NCBI GenBank assembly: GCA_005878415.1
Contig: VBMM01000185.1
Coordinates: 1 to 9,319, forward strand
Direction: 5' to 3'
Source: Methanobacteriota archaeon
GTDB lineage: Archaea > Thermoplasmatota > Thermoplasmata > RBG-16-68-12
Length of the DNA: 9,319 bases
Within the stretch, counting starts at the first letter, position 1; each line of letters begins with the position of its first letter. This document shows positions 1 through 6,861 of the stretch, piece after piece. The notes beneath the pieces are model-generated. The model was given only the letters and a program-made list of their open reading frames with translations, was not told where the DNA came from and ran no database searches. The position numbers and the translations under genes were made by a program.

Positions 1-888
1 CTCGAGTATCGAGCGCGGCTCTTCACCCCGAACCTCCAGTCGCCGAGCCTCCTGGACGTCGGGGTGCGATTCGTGCGTCACGCGGCCGCGGGATCCGTGA
101 CGACCGAGTCTTTCGCCCCGGCCGGCGTGGTGGCCTGGGGCGTCCTCACGATGGACGCGAGCGGGCCCAACAACACCGACGTGGCCCTCGCGTACAGCGT
201 GGACGGCGGCTCGTCCTGGATCCCGGTGGCGTCAGGCGCCGATCTTTCGTCCGCGCCGGTCGGGACGATCCGGTTGCGGCTCGCGCTCACGACGACCAAC
301 ACCACGGAGAGCCCCCTCGTCGCATCGATGGCCCTGTCCTTCACGACGTCCGCGGTCGTGGCCGGGTTTTTCGGAGTGCCGTATTGGGTCCCATTGCTTT
401 CCTTGCTTGCCATCCCCGTCTGGCTCGTGGCCCGACGGGCGTTGCGCGTTCCATTCCGCCCGACCGACGCCTTCCTGATCCTCGAGGACGGTCGCCTCGT
501 CGCCCACGCAGGTCAGGGGGAGGGCGCGCTGCGCGACGAGCTCGCGACGTCCGGGATGCTCACGGTCGTCGCGAGGTTCGTGAAGGATTCCTTCACGCCC
601 GGATCCGGGCGACCCGGGGAACTCCGCAGCCTCCAGGTTGACGACCGTCACGTGACGATCGCGAAAGACGCGTTCCTGTACCTCGCCATCGTCTCGACGG
701 GCGAGCGGCCCCGCGCCCTTTCCGACTCCATGACCGGATTCCTGACGGCCCTCCGGGAAGTTCACGGGTCCACCCTTTCGGCGTGGGACGGGTTCCGGGA
801 GACCGTCGCGGACGTCGAGACGCGCCTGAGGACCTTCCTCGACGGCCTCGCGAGGACGATGCGGCGTGTGCCCGATTCGCATGCGTGA
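1..888 (+). CDS. Single-pass membrane protein with extracellular beta-rich region and cytoplasmic roadblock/longin-like domain (5' end missing)
   Basis: The frame is open from base 1, and the residues before the first GTG (64) read as ordinary protein (for example LLDVGVRF), so the gene starts upstream of the window; 295 residues are visible. The first ~120 are Thr/Ser/Val-rich with a YSVDGGSSW motif typical of extracellular beta-sandwich domains, and N-glycosylation-type Asn-X-Thr sites (NNT, NTT). One hydrophobic segment (about 379-435) ends in ARRALR, giving an outside-in orientation. The remaining ~145 residues are a cytoplasmic alpha/beta domain (DAFLILEDGRLVAHAG, then FVKDSF, then AFLYLAIVSTG) ending in a probable helix. 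This pattern resembles archaeal regulatory domains of the roadblock/longin type, but that is inference without a profile search. It ends 48 bases before a Ras-like GTPase gene, which suggests that the cytoplasmic domain senses or regulates that GTPase. The ligand is unknown. Confidence 0.75.
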   Translation, partial: LEYRARLFTPNLQSPSLLDVGVRFVRHAAAGSVTTESFAPAGVVAWGVLTMDASGPNNTDVALAYSVDGGSSWIPVASGADLSSAPVGTIRLRLALTTTNTTESPLVASMALSFTTSAVVAGFFGVPYWVPLLSLLAIPVWLVARRALRVPFRPTDAFLILEDGRLVAHAGQGEGALRDELATSGMLTVVARFVKDSFTPGSGRPGELRSLQVDDRHVTIAKDAFLYLAIVSTGERPRALSDSMTGFLTALREVHGSTLSAWDGFRETVADVETRLRTFLDGLARTMRRVPDSHA

Positions 889-899
889 TAATCGGTCCG

Positions 900-909
900 A
901 AAGCGTATA
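900..909 (+). promoter_or_regulatory. Possible box A (TATA element) for the GTPase gene
   Basis: AAAGCGTATA is the most AT-rich stretch in the 48-base gap, centred about 32 bases before the ATG at 937. That is near the spacing expected for a leaderless or very short-leader archaeal transcript. No Shine-Dalgarno is seen before the ATG, which fits. It is weaker than the box A at 8773-8782. Confidence 0.35.
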
Positions 910-936
910 GGCCCGAGCGACGGACCGCTGCGTGCA

Positions 937-1487
937 ATGCGGCCCGGTGCCTCTGAGCGCCCGGCTCGCCCGGATGTCACGTTCAAAGTCTGTCTCGCGG
1001 GCGACCCCGGCGTCGGGAAGACCTCCCTCGTCCGGAGGTTCCTCTCGAACACGTTCGACGGACAGTACGTCCACCGACGGTCTGGGACATCATGGGAGAC
1101 CCGGGCTTCCGCGAGCTGCTGAAGGAGGCGTTCTTCAACAACTTGGGAGCCTTGCTCCTCGTCGCCGACGGCACGCGGTTCGAGACCGTGTACCTGCTCA
1201 CGGAATGGTACGATGCGGTGCGCAGTGTCTGCGGCGAGGTCCCGACCGTGGTCTTGATCAACAAGTCGGACGTGGCCGCGTTGGCGCGCGTCGAGGCCGC
1301 CGCGGCCGATGTGTGCGAGCCGATCGGATGCCATTGGATCGTGACGAGCGCGAAGACCGGGGAGAACGTCGAGCAGGCGTTTCGCCTCGTGAGCCAGCTT
1401 TATGTGACCCGGGCTCGGGCCATGAAGGGCAAGGTCGACCTCTCCGCAGGACGTCCGGCCGTCTACGTGACCGGCAAAGTCTTCTAG
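937..1487 (+). pseudogene. Ras/Rab-like small GTPase, broken by deletion and frameshift near 1075
   Basis: This is a small GTPase of the archaeal Ras-like type, probably a cytosolic molecular switch. The first frame (ATG 937 to about 1074) gives FKVCLAGDPGVGKTSLVRRF with the G1/P-loop GDPGVGKT, then FDGQYVH. The second frame (about 1077 to the TAG at 1485) resumes at TVWDIMGDPGF, where DIMG is the G3 motif. It continues with a hydrophobic strand (ALLLVADG), NKSD (G4) and TSAKTG (G5), and ends without a lipidation motif. Between the P-loop Lys codon (1018) and the G3 Asp codon (1086) lie 68 bases; Ras has about 41 residues between them. Some 18-28 codons, including the switch I threonine, are therefore missing and the frame is shifted by one. 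As read, no functional GTPase can be made: the first frame stops at 1122, and the second could restart at ATG 1092 without a P-loop. The gap may be a real pseudogene scar or an assembly deletion. The receptor-like gene just upstream is its likely partner. Confidence 0.8.
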
Positions 1488-1554
1488 CCCGGAGATGGCG
1501 GTTCGAAGCGTTCATATCGACGGGCGCCTTCGGCTCCCTCGGAGCGGTGGATCC

Positions 1555-1734
1555 GTGGCGCTCGATCCGGTCTGCGGGAAACCGATCAATGCGCACACCG
1601 CGTACTGGATGATCTGGTACCGCGGCACGCCGTACTATTTCTGCTCCGAGGAATGCCAGCTGAAGTTTGATCGGAAGCCGGAACAGTACCGCCTCCAAGC
1701 GCTGGAGCGGCGCGAGAAAGCCGCCGTGTACTGA
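1555..1734 (+). CDS. Small YHS-domain protein
   Basis: The product is 59 residues, almost all YHS domain (the TRASH-related Cys-rich fold found alone or fused to copper/heavy-metal transport proteins). It opens with ALDPVCGKPI, followed by YWMIWYRGTPYYFCSEECQ, then LKFDRKPEQY and a basic/acidic helix. The three Cys (one in DPVCG, two in CSEEC) are the expected metal-binding positions; metal binding is family knowledge, not shown here. I prefer GTG 1555 because the domain begins there at its usual place and GGAG (1541-1544) lies 10 bases upstream. ATG 1495 in the same frame would add 20 residues rich in Arg and Gly with no family resemblance. It follows the GTPase stop closely (7 bases from the longer start, 67 from the preferred one), so co-transcription is possible. 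It converges with the permease gene, whose stop is 22 bases away. Confidence 0.85.
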   Translation: MALDPVCGKPINAHTAYWMIWYRGTPYYFCSEECQLKFDRKPEQYRLQALERREKAAVY

Positions 1735-1756
1735 TCCGCGAGTCGCCGCCGTAGCA

Positions 1757-3325
1757 TCATTCGAACGAGCGGAGCGCCTCCGCCGGCGGCATGCGGGCGG
1801 CGCGGATCGCCGGACTCGCCGTCGCCAGGACGGACCCGAGGAACGCGATGCCGCCCAGGAGGAGCAGCCGTTCCCACGGGACCACGAACGCGGCCTGTTC
1901 GGCGAAGAAGCGGAGGTACAGGTCATACGAGAGGGCAACGCCCAACGCGACCCCCAGCGCGATGCCCGTCAGCGCGATGAACGAGAGTTCGAACAAGAAT
2001 GACTTCAGGACCATGGACTTGCGGAACCCGATCGCGCGAAGCGCGCCCGTCTCCTGCCGTCGCTCCACGACGTTGCGCATCGTGATCACGCCGAGGCCCG
2101 CGATCCCGACGATCAGGCCGAGGGCCAGGTACGCTTCCAAGAGGTTGAACACCCCCGTCGTCGCCTCCTGGATCTGGTTGATGAACTCCTGGATGTTCAG
2201 GGTGATGAGCTGGTACGCGATGAAGTGCCGCTCGAGGTCGTGCCCCGCCTTCGTGACGTCCACCCCGGGCCGGACCTTGAAGTAGAACGTGTTGGCACCG
2301 GCGATTGAGAACGTCTGTTTGAGGAAGTCTCCGGAAACCCAGAACCCTTGGACGAATTGCTCGTACAGGATTCCGATGATCCGGACGCTGCGGGGCGCCG
2401 AACGGTTGCCGTAGTAGAACGTGTCGCCGACGGACGCGGAGAGGACTCCGAAATTGGGGCCGAAGTTGTTGGGGATCACGGAGCCATCGATGATCGCGAG
2501 CGTGGAATTATTGCGGACCGCCGCCCAGGCCGCATCCGCGTTCGGGTACGCCGGATCGAGGGCCTGCAAGGCGAAGCAGGGCCGGGCGTCCGTCGCGGCT
2601 TGTCCGAGGGGACACAGGGGCACCCAATCGGACGGCACGCCGACGAACGTCGTGTTGAACAAGGAGCCCGTGAAGCTCGGATCCGCGACGACCTGAACGC
2701 GCGCCTGGGTCAGCGGGAGCGCGAGGGTGATGTTCGTCGATCCCGTCGTCGCGTTGTAGCCGTCGAATGCCGCGCTCCAGTTGGAGACCGGGATGCCGGA
2801 GGAACCCAGCAGGTCGAATCCGCCGCTCTCCCGGACGCTCGTCGTGGCGATCGAGGAGCTGACCTCGGCCTGGATCCCCGACATCGTCGCGATCGTGAAC
2901 ATCACGAGGGCGATGCTCGCGAGCGTGGCCCCCGTGCGGAACTTCTTGTTCATCGGGTACGCGATCGCCGTGCGGACGACGGGTCGCCACGTGCGGCGGC
3001 GCACGATCCGCGTTGCGAGGGCGAGGACGGAGTCGCTGTTGAACATGACGATGAGGAGGCCTCCGAACACGAGCAGGAGGCCCGCGACAATGAACAGCGT
3101 GATGTCCGCGTTCGCGATGCTGAAGAACTTCCGGGGGCTCAGCACCCAACCGACGATGAAGGCCCCGGCCGCGGTGAAGACGGCCCTCGGCGGGAGGACC
3201 CGCATCGTGAGGACCGCGAGGCCGAACGCGAGTGCGACCGGCCCGACATCCTGGAGCAGGAGGCTCTGTCGGACGAGCGCCACGCCGAGCCCGACGGCGC
3301 CGAGGACCGATACGGCGGCCCCCAC
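1757..3325 (-). CDS. Tandem FtsX/MacB-type ABC permease, C-terminal half (frame-shifted from its N-terminal half)
   Basis: This is the second half of a large ABC permease of the MacB/LolCE/FtsX family. In order it has four hydrophobic segments forming a linker bundle (AVGLGVALV, VALAFGLAVLTM, AAGAFIVGWVL, LFIVAGLLLVFGGLLIVMF), a short amphipathic stretch (AIAYPMNKKFRTG), a membrane helix, and an extracytoplasmic MacB-type core of about 230 residues with many Asn-X-Ser/Thr sites. It ends in an FtsX domain of three helices with RRQETGALRAIGFRKS between the first two and the usual tail RAARMPPAEALRSFE. The GTG at 3325 is only the first start in this frame after the lesion. The sequence joins naturally to the frame ending at ITMATI (about 3331), so I read it as one gene with the N-terminal half. 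About 20 codons seem to be lost at the join. It would work with the ATPase encoded at 4494-5252. Confidence 0.85.
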   Translation of the reverse strand: MGAAVSVLGAVGLGVALVRQSLLLQDVGPVALAFGLAVLTMRVLPPRAVFTAAGAFIVGWVLSPRKFFSIANADITLFIVAGLLLVFGGLLIVMFNSDSVLALATRIVRRRTWRPVVRTAIAYPMNKKFRTGATLASIALVMFTIATMSGIQAEVSSSIATTSVRESGGFDLLGSSGIPVSNWSAAFDGYNATTGSTNITLALPLTQARVQVVADPSFTGSLFNTTFVGVPSDWVPLCPLGQAATDARPCFALQALDPAYPNADAAWAAVRNNSTLAIIDGSVIPNNFGPNFGVLSASVGDTFYYGNRSAPRSVRIIGILYEQFVQGFWVSGDFLKQTFSIAGANTFYFKVRPGVDVTKAGHDLERHFIAYQLITLNIQEFINQIQEATTGVFNLLEAYLALGLIVGIAGLGVITMRNVVERRQETGALRAIGFRKSMVLKSFLFELSFIALTGIALGVALGVALSYDLYLRFFAEQAAFVVPWERLLLLGGIAFLGSVLATASPAIRAARMPPAEALRSFE

Positions 3326-3330
3326 GCCCG

Positions 3331-4484
3331 ATCGTCGCCATCGTGATCAGGAAGCCGATCGCGAACCCGCTGATGAGGTCGGAGTCCGTCCACGTGAGGA
3401 TGAATCCCGTCCCGCCGAACGCCGAGGCGCCGAAGACCTGGGAGAAGCCCCACAGGATCACGCCCGCGACGAGCAATCCCGCGAACGTCCCGACGAGGGA
3501 CGAAAGGAGGGCGTACAACAGGCCCTCGGACACGAAGCTCTGGACGAGGTTCTTCCGCCGCATGCCGAGCGCCCGAGCCACGCCCATCTCCCCTTTCCGC
3601 TCCTCCGCGAGCATGACGAAGATGTTGATGATCAGGAGGACGCCCGCGATGACCGTGAAGAACCCGAGGAGGACGAACACCTGGCTGAGCTGGTCGATGT
3701 TCCGGCTCGCGCCGTCGATCGAGTCCGCCTTCGCCTTCGCGATCGTGAAGGTCGGCGTCGTCGGCAGGTACGGCGTCATCTCTCGCACGACGTCGTCCGA
3801 TCGGAGATATCCCTGCGTCACGCCGCCGACGTTCGCCACGGTGATCGTGTTGATCTTGCCGGCCTCGCTGAGCGCCGCCTGGAGGGCGTCCAGAGGCAGG
3901 AACAGGTTCTCGCCATCGTCCCAGGCGCCGCGCCCCGCATCCCGGACGATCGAGTGCACGCTGACATTGAACCGCACGAGCCCTTGGGGCCCGCCGACGT
4001 TCACGACGAGGCCGTCGCCCCACGCTACCAGCTGAACGGCGCGGTCATCGATGCCTCGACGAGCCTCTTCGAACCCACCGCGACGGTGATCGGGTATGAT
4101 GCGGCGCACGACCTCGGCGCCTTCGTCCGGGCGGACGGCTCGAACTGGGACGGGTCCGGACTCCTGGCGACGGAGGCGATCATCAACGACAAGCTCGCGC
4201 CGCGTCCCGGTGGGCGACGCGACGAAGACGACCTCATCGACCGCGTCGAGGGCGCGGAAGACGGCCGCTCGGACCGTGTAGTCGAAGGTGCTCTGGATGA
4301 TGAACGACGAGCTGATGATCGCGGTCCCGATGAGCAGCCCCGCCACGACGATTGCGACTTGCGTCTTCCGTCGGAAGAAGTTGCCCGCGCCGATGCGGAG
4401 CGGGAAGCGCTTGCGGCCGGCCCAGCCGAGGACCGCCAGGGCCACGAGCCCGACGACCAGGAGGAGCGTCGTCGCCGTGTCCAC
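3331..4484 (-). CDS. Tandem FtsX/MacB-type ABC permease, N-terminal half (contains an inverted segment)
   Basis: The gene starts at GTG 4484, nine bases after the TGA of the upstream ATPase gene. GGGTGAG around that stop may serve as the ribosome site, and the same-frame TGA at 4494-4496 rules out an earlier start. The product begins with a membrane helix (LLLVVGLVALAVLGW), a linker (GNFFRRKTQ), a second helix (VAIVVAGLLIGTAIISSSFI) and the start of a MacB-type core (DEVVFVASPTG). From about 4205 to 4020 the frame is antisense-like (Arg, Asp, Glu, Pro-rich). It then returns to good family sequence: VAWGDGLVV, INTITVANVGG, and an FtsX domain with NIFVMLAEERKGEMGVARAL and three helices, to ITMATI. 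The frame formally stays open to 2508, but downstream of 3331 it is a shadow. The usual FtsX tail motif, present in the C-terminal half, is absent at the break. Role: membrane half of a MacB/Lol-type exporter or mechanotransmission machine; substrate unknown. Confidence 0.8.
4014..4205 (+). other. Inverted internal segment of the permease gene (MacB core read on the opposite strand)
   Basis: On the plus strand, codons starting at 4014 give VAPRYQLNGAVID, then LFEPTATVIGYDAAHDLGAF, then NWDGSGLLATEAIINDKLA up to about 4199. This is ordinary MacB extracytoplasmic core sequence. It matches in order the equivalent part of the gene's own C-terminal half (TFVGVPSDW, then NNSTLAIIDGSVIPN). The gene lies on the minus strand, where the same bases give a charged shadow. 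The segment belongs between VASPTG and VAWGDG in the opposite orientation. Both edges carry an 8-base inverted repeat, CGTCGCCC at 4013-4020 and GGGCGACG at 4212-4219. Exact breakpoints cannot be fixed from one sequence. Confidence 0.8.
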
Positions 4485-4493
4485 TGCGGCATC

Positions 4494-5252
4494 TCACCCG
4501 GGCGTCGGTTGGAACGATTTCAGGATCAGCCCGTTCCGCATCAGGATCACCCGCTGTGTCCGGTTGCCGACCGCGCTGTCGTGGGTCACGATGACGAACG
4601 TGAGGCCCTTCTCCTGGTGCAGCCTTCGCATGAGGTCGATGACCTCCGCCGTCGTCTCCGAGTCGAGGTTCCCCGTCGGTTCGTCGGCGAAGACGACGTC
4701 CGGCTCGTTGACGAGGGCGCGGGCGATCGCGACGCGCTGCTGCTGCCCGCCGCTCAGCTCCGCGGGCTTCTTGGGCGCCTCCTTCTCCAGGCCGACCGCC
4801 GCGAGCGCGGCGAGCGCCTTCCGGCGTGCGCCTTTCGGGTCGTCGCCGCGCACGAGGAGGGGCAGCTCGACGTTCTCGACCGTCCGCAGGACCGGGAGGA
4901 GGTTGTAGTTCTGGAAGATGAATCCCATCCGCATCGCGCGGAAATCCGTCTTCTCGTTGTCCCCCATCCGAGAGAGCGGCTTCCCGGCGATCCAGACCTC
5001 GCCGGACGTGAAGTCGTCGATCCCGGACAGGCAATTCAGGAGCGTCGTCTTGCCGCACCCGGAGGGCCCCATGATCGCTACCATCTCGCCCCGCCGGATG
5101 TCGAGGTTCAGCCCGCGCAACGCGTGGACCTCGACCTCGCCGCTGTCGTACGTCTTGACGAGCTTCCGCGCGATCAGGATCCGGTCCTCGCCCCGGGTCG
5201 GCGCGAGGGTCCCTGCGGTGGCGGCGGGCTGCGTCACGATCTCGGCGACCAC
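4494..5252 (-). CDS. ABC transporter ATPase, LolD/MacB type
   Basis: This 252-residue cytoplasmic ATPase powers the FtsX-type permease encoded next. Motifs in order: an A-loop Tyr (KTYDSGEVEVHALRG), Walker A GPSGCGKTT (residues 62-70), Q-loop GFIFQNYNLLP, signature LSGGQQQR, Walker B VVFADEPTGNLD and H-loop VTHD. The ALRGLNLDI and FQ-NLLP/PTGNLD pattern is characteristic of the LolD/MacB/FtsE group rather than of nutrient importers. I chose GTG 5252 because GGAGAGGG (5256-5263 on this strand) lies just upstream and because the residues upstream in the longer frame are Arg/Pro/Ser-rich, unlike protein. The stop is nine bases before the permease start, so the two genes are an operon. A stretch of 64 bases separates it from the ABC-2 permease gene upstream; it holds an AAAACCTT element that could be a promoter, so this pair may be transcribed separately. 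Confidence 0.93.
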   Translation of the reverse strand: MVAEIVTQPAATAGTLAPTRGEDRILIARKLVKTYDSGEVEVHALRGLNLDIRRGEMVAIMGPSGCGKTTLLNCLSGIDDFTSGEVWIAGKPLSRMGDNEKTDFRAMRMGFIFQNYNLLPVLRTVENVELPLLVRGDDPKGARRKALAALAAVGLEKEAPKKPAELSGGQQQRVAIARALVNEPDVVFADEPTGNLDSETTAEVIDLMRRLHQEKGLTFVIVTHDSAVGNRTQRVILMRNGLILKSFQPTPG

Positions 5253-5255
5253 GAT

Positions 5256-5263
5256 CCCTCTCC
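5256..5263 (-). promoter_or_regulatory. Shine-Dalgarno site of the LolD-type ATPase gene
   Basis: The strand reads GGAGAGGG, with GGAG seven bases before GTG 5252. It decides the start of this ATPase against the longer open frame reaching 5474, which has no such site and an unnatural composition. Confidence 0.65.
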
Positions 5264-5316
5264 GGACGGCCGTCGGAGGGAGCCGCCGTAGATGAAGGTT
5301 TTGACGGATTCCTGGC

Positions 5317-6858
5317 TCAGAGGTGGAACGACGCGGCGAGGCGGGTGACGGCCCACAGGCCGAAGCCGAGGAACCCGGCGAGGAAGGCGCCGAGCACGGC
5401 GGCTTGAGCGAAGGCCGCGACCCCGAGGGCGGCGCCGGCCGCGGTGACGGCCGCCTGCGCCGTGAGGCCCCCAAGGAATCCTCCGATCGACACGAGGAAG
5501 AAGATCCCGAGGGCGGCGAACGAGAACGCGGACGGCTTCAGCTTGACGCGCGTCAGCAGGGCGGTCGCGACGAACGCCGCGGCGACCGGCGAGACGACCG
5601 GGAGGGCGAGCATCTCGATCGGCAGGGCGACCGCGTGGGTCACGGCCAGGATGGCGAGGAACGCGGCCGTCGTCCCCATGCCGATCGCCGCGAGGCCGAT
5701 CATGAGGCCGCGGAAATACGCCCCCGAGCCCTTCGCGGACGTCAGCACGATCCACAGGTTGTCCCGCTCATAGAACGCCCAGTTCATCGCGAGGATCCCG
5801 AGCAGGAACGTGAGCGTCTGCGTGACCGTGATCGCGGCGGTGCCGGACGGGCCCGCGCCGCTCAGGCCCGCGGGCAGGATCGCGATGACGCCGAACAGGA
5901 CGACGAAGAGGACGCTCCCGTCCCGCCAGATGCGGATGAGATGGAGGCGGGCCATCAGCCCCGTGTCGCCGCCGCGGTCCGTCCGGAGGCGCACTCGCGT
6001 GGTGACGCGGCCCAGGCGCGCCGTCATCCGGCGCTGCATCTCCATCCGGGAGCCGAGGTCGACCTGTCCCCACCCCGCGGACAGCGTCGGGCGGATGCCG
6101 TGGAAGATGTACGTGTCGGAGAGGACGGCCCACACCAGCCCGACGGCCCCGGCGTACGCGATCGCCGTCGCCAGCTCGGCCGTGCTCAGGGGCTCCGCCC
6201 GCAGGATCGAGACGCCGAGCGAGGCGAACGCGGTCGGCGGGATCGGGAGGCCTTCGAAGGCGAGGGGGAAGCCGGGTCGCGCGAACCCGATCGCGGGGAG
6301 GAGCGAGAGGATCAGCAGGACGACCGTCGCGGCGCGGACCGGGGCCTTCGGATATCGCACGCGCAGGACGACGAGCACCTGCGACGTCATCAGGACGAAG
6401 AACGTGTACGTGATGAGGACGGCGAACAACGGGACGGCCGCGATGACCGGACGGCCCACGGACAGGACCATCGCGAGGGCCGCGACGCCGGCGGCGAGGC
6501 CGCCCGCGGCGATCAGGGAGACGAACTGGAACAGGAGATCGGCGGCGAGATACTCGCGCGGCCGAACCCTCGCCGTCATGAAGAAATCGAACTCGGAGGC
6601 ATGCGCCGTGACGCCGCGTCCGAGGGAGTACAGCAGCCCGAGCGACAGCAGACCCGCGAGGGGCGTGGACAGGAGCCCGACGGACTGCGCCGTGTCCATC
6701 GAGCGCAACGTGGCGCCCATCGTGATCCCGATCGCGACGCTGGAGGGGATGAAGATGAGGATCAGGGCGGCGTACGCGAGCGGGCCGAAACGGCCGCGGA
6801 GGGAGGGCCCGAAGAAGAACCGCAACTTGTACGTGAACAGGGCGAGCGTCCGTCCCAC
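5317..6858 (-). CDS. ABC-2-type polytopic membrane permease
   Basis: The product is 513 residues with about twelve hydrophobic segments in two bundles. The first bundle (residues about 25-255) includes LLFQFVSLIAAGGLAAGVAA and PLFAVLITYTFFVLMTSQVL. A basic cytoplasmic loop follows (MEMQRRMTARLGRVTTRVRL), then the second bundle from about 310 to the C-terminus. The N-terminus (TLALFTYKLRFFFGPSLRG) is amphipathic and cytoplasmic. Length and layout fit the duplicated ABC-2-type export permeases that sit beside a CcmA/NatA-like ATPase; I do not recognise a more specific family. The start is GTG 6858, three bases after the ATPase stop, with GGAGGT eight bases before it inside the ATPase gene, so translation is coupled. 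The intact frame and lack of charged residues within the segments indicate a functional gene. Export or membrane remodelling is likely; the substrate is unknown. Confidence 0.85.
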   Translation of the reverse strand: MGRTLALFTYKLRFFFGPSLRGRFGPLAYAALILIFIPSSVAIGITMGATLRSMDTAQSVGLLSTPLAGLLSLGLLYSLGRGVTAHASEFDFFMTARVRPREYLAADLLFQFVSLIAAGGLAAGVAALAMVLSVGRPVIAAVPLFAVLITYTFFVLMTSQVLVVLRVRYPKAPVRAATVVLLILSLLPAIGFARPGFPLAFEGLPIPPTAFASLGVSILRAEPLSTAELATAIAYAGAVGLVWAVLSDTYIFHGIRPTLSAGWGQVDLGSRMEMQRRMTARLGRVTTRVRLRTDRGGDTGLMARLHLIRIWRDGSVLFVVLFGVIAILPAGLSGAGPSGTAAITVTQTLTFLLGILAMNWAFYERDNLWIVLTSAKGSGAYFRGLMIGLAAIGMGTTAAFLAILAVTHAVALPIEMLALPVVSPVAAAFVATALLTRVKLKPSAFSFAALGIFFLVSIGGFLGGLTAQAAVTAAGAALGVAAFAQAAVLGAFLAGFLGFGLWAVTRLAASFHL

Positions 6859-6861
6859 GGC

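Noticed and set aside
4013..4219. The 8-bp inverted repeat as a proven site-specific recombination target (phase switch)
   Set aside because: Eight bases can occur by chance in such GC-rich DNA, re-flipping at the repeats does not restore a frame, and no recombinase gene is in the window. It is kept only as a hypothesis under the inversion finding.
4025..4492. ATG at 4492 as a possible start for the permease, overlapping the ATPase stop (TGAGATG)
   Set aside because: That frame gives an Arg/Ser-rich product ending after 155 codons. The hydrophobic helices and FtsX motifs are in the frame of GTG 4484.
2781..5291. Long plus-strand open frame of 836 codons opposite the permease and ATPase genes
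   Set aside because: It is very rich in Arg, Asp, Glu and Pro, as expected of the antisense of high-GC coding DNA, and it lies opposite clear ABC motifs. Only the short 4014-4200 part reads as real protein, and that is explained by the inversion.
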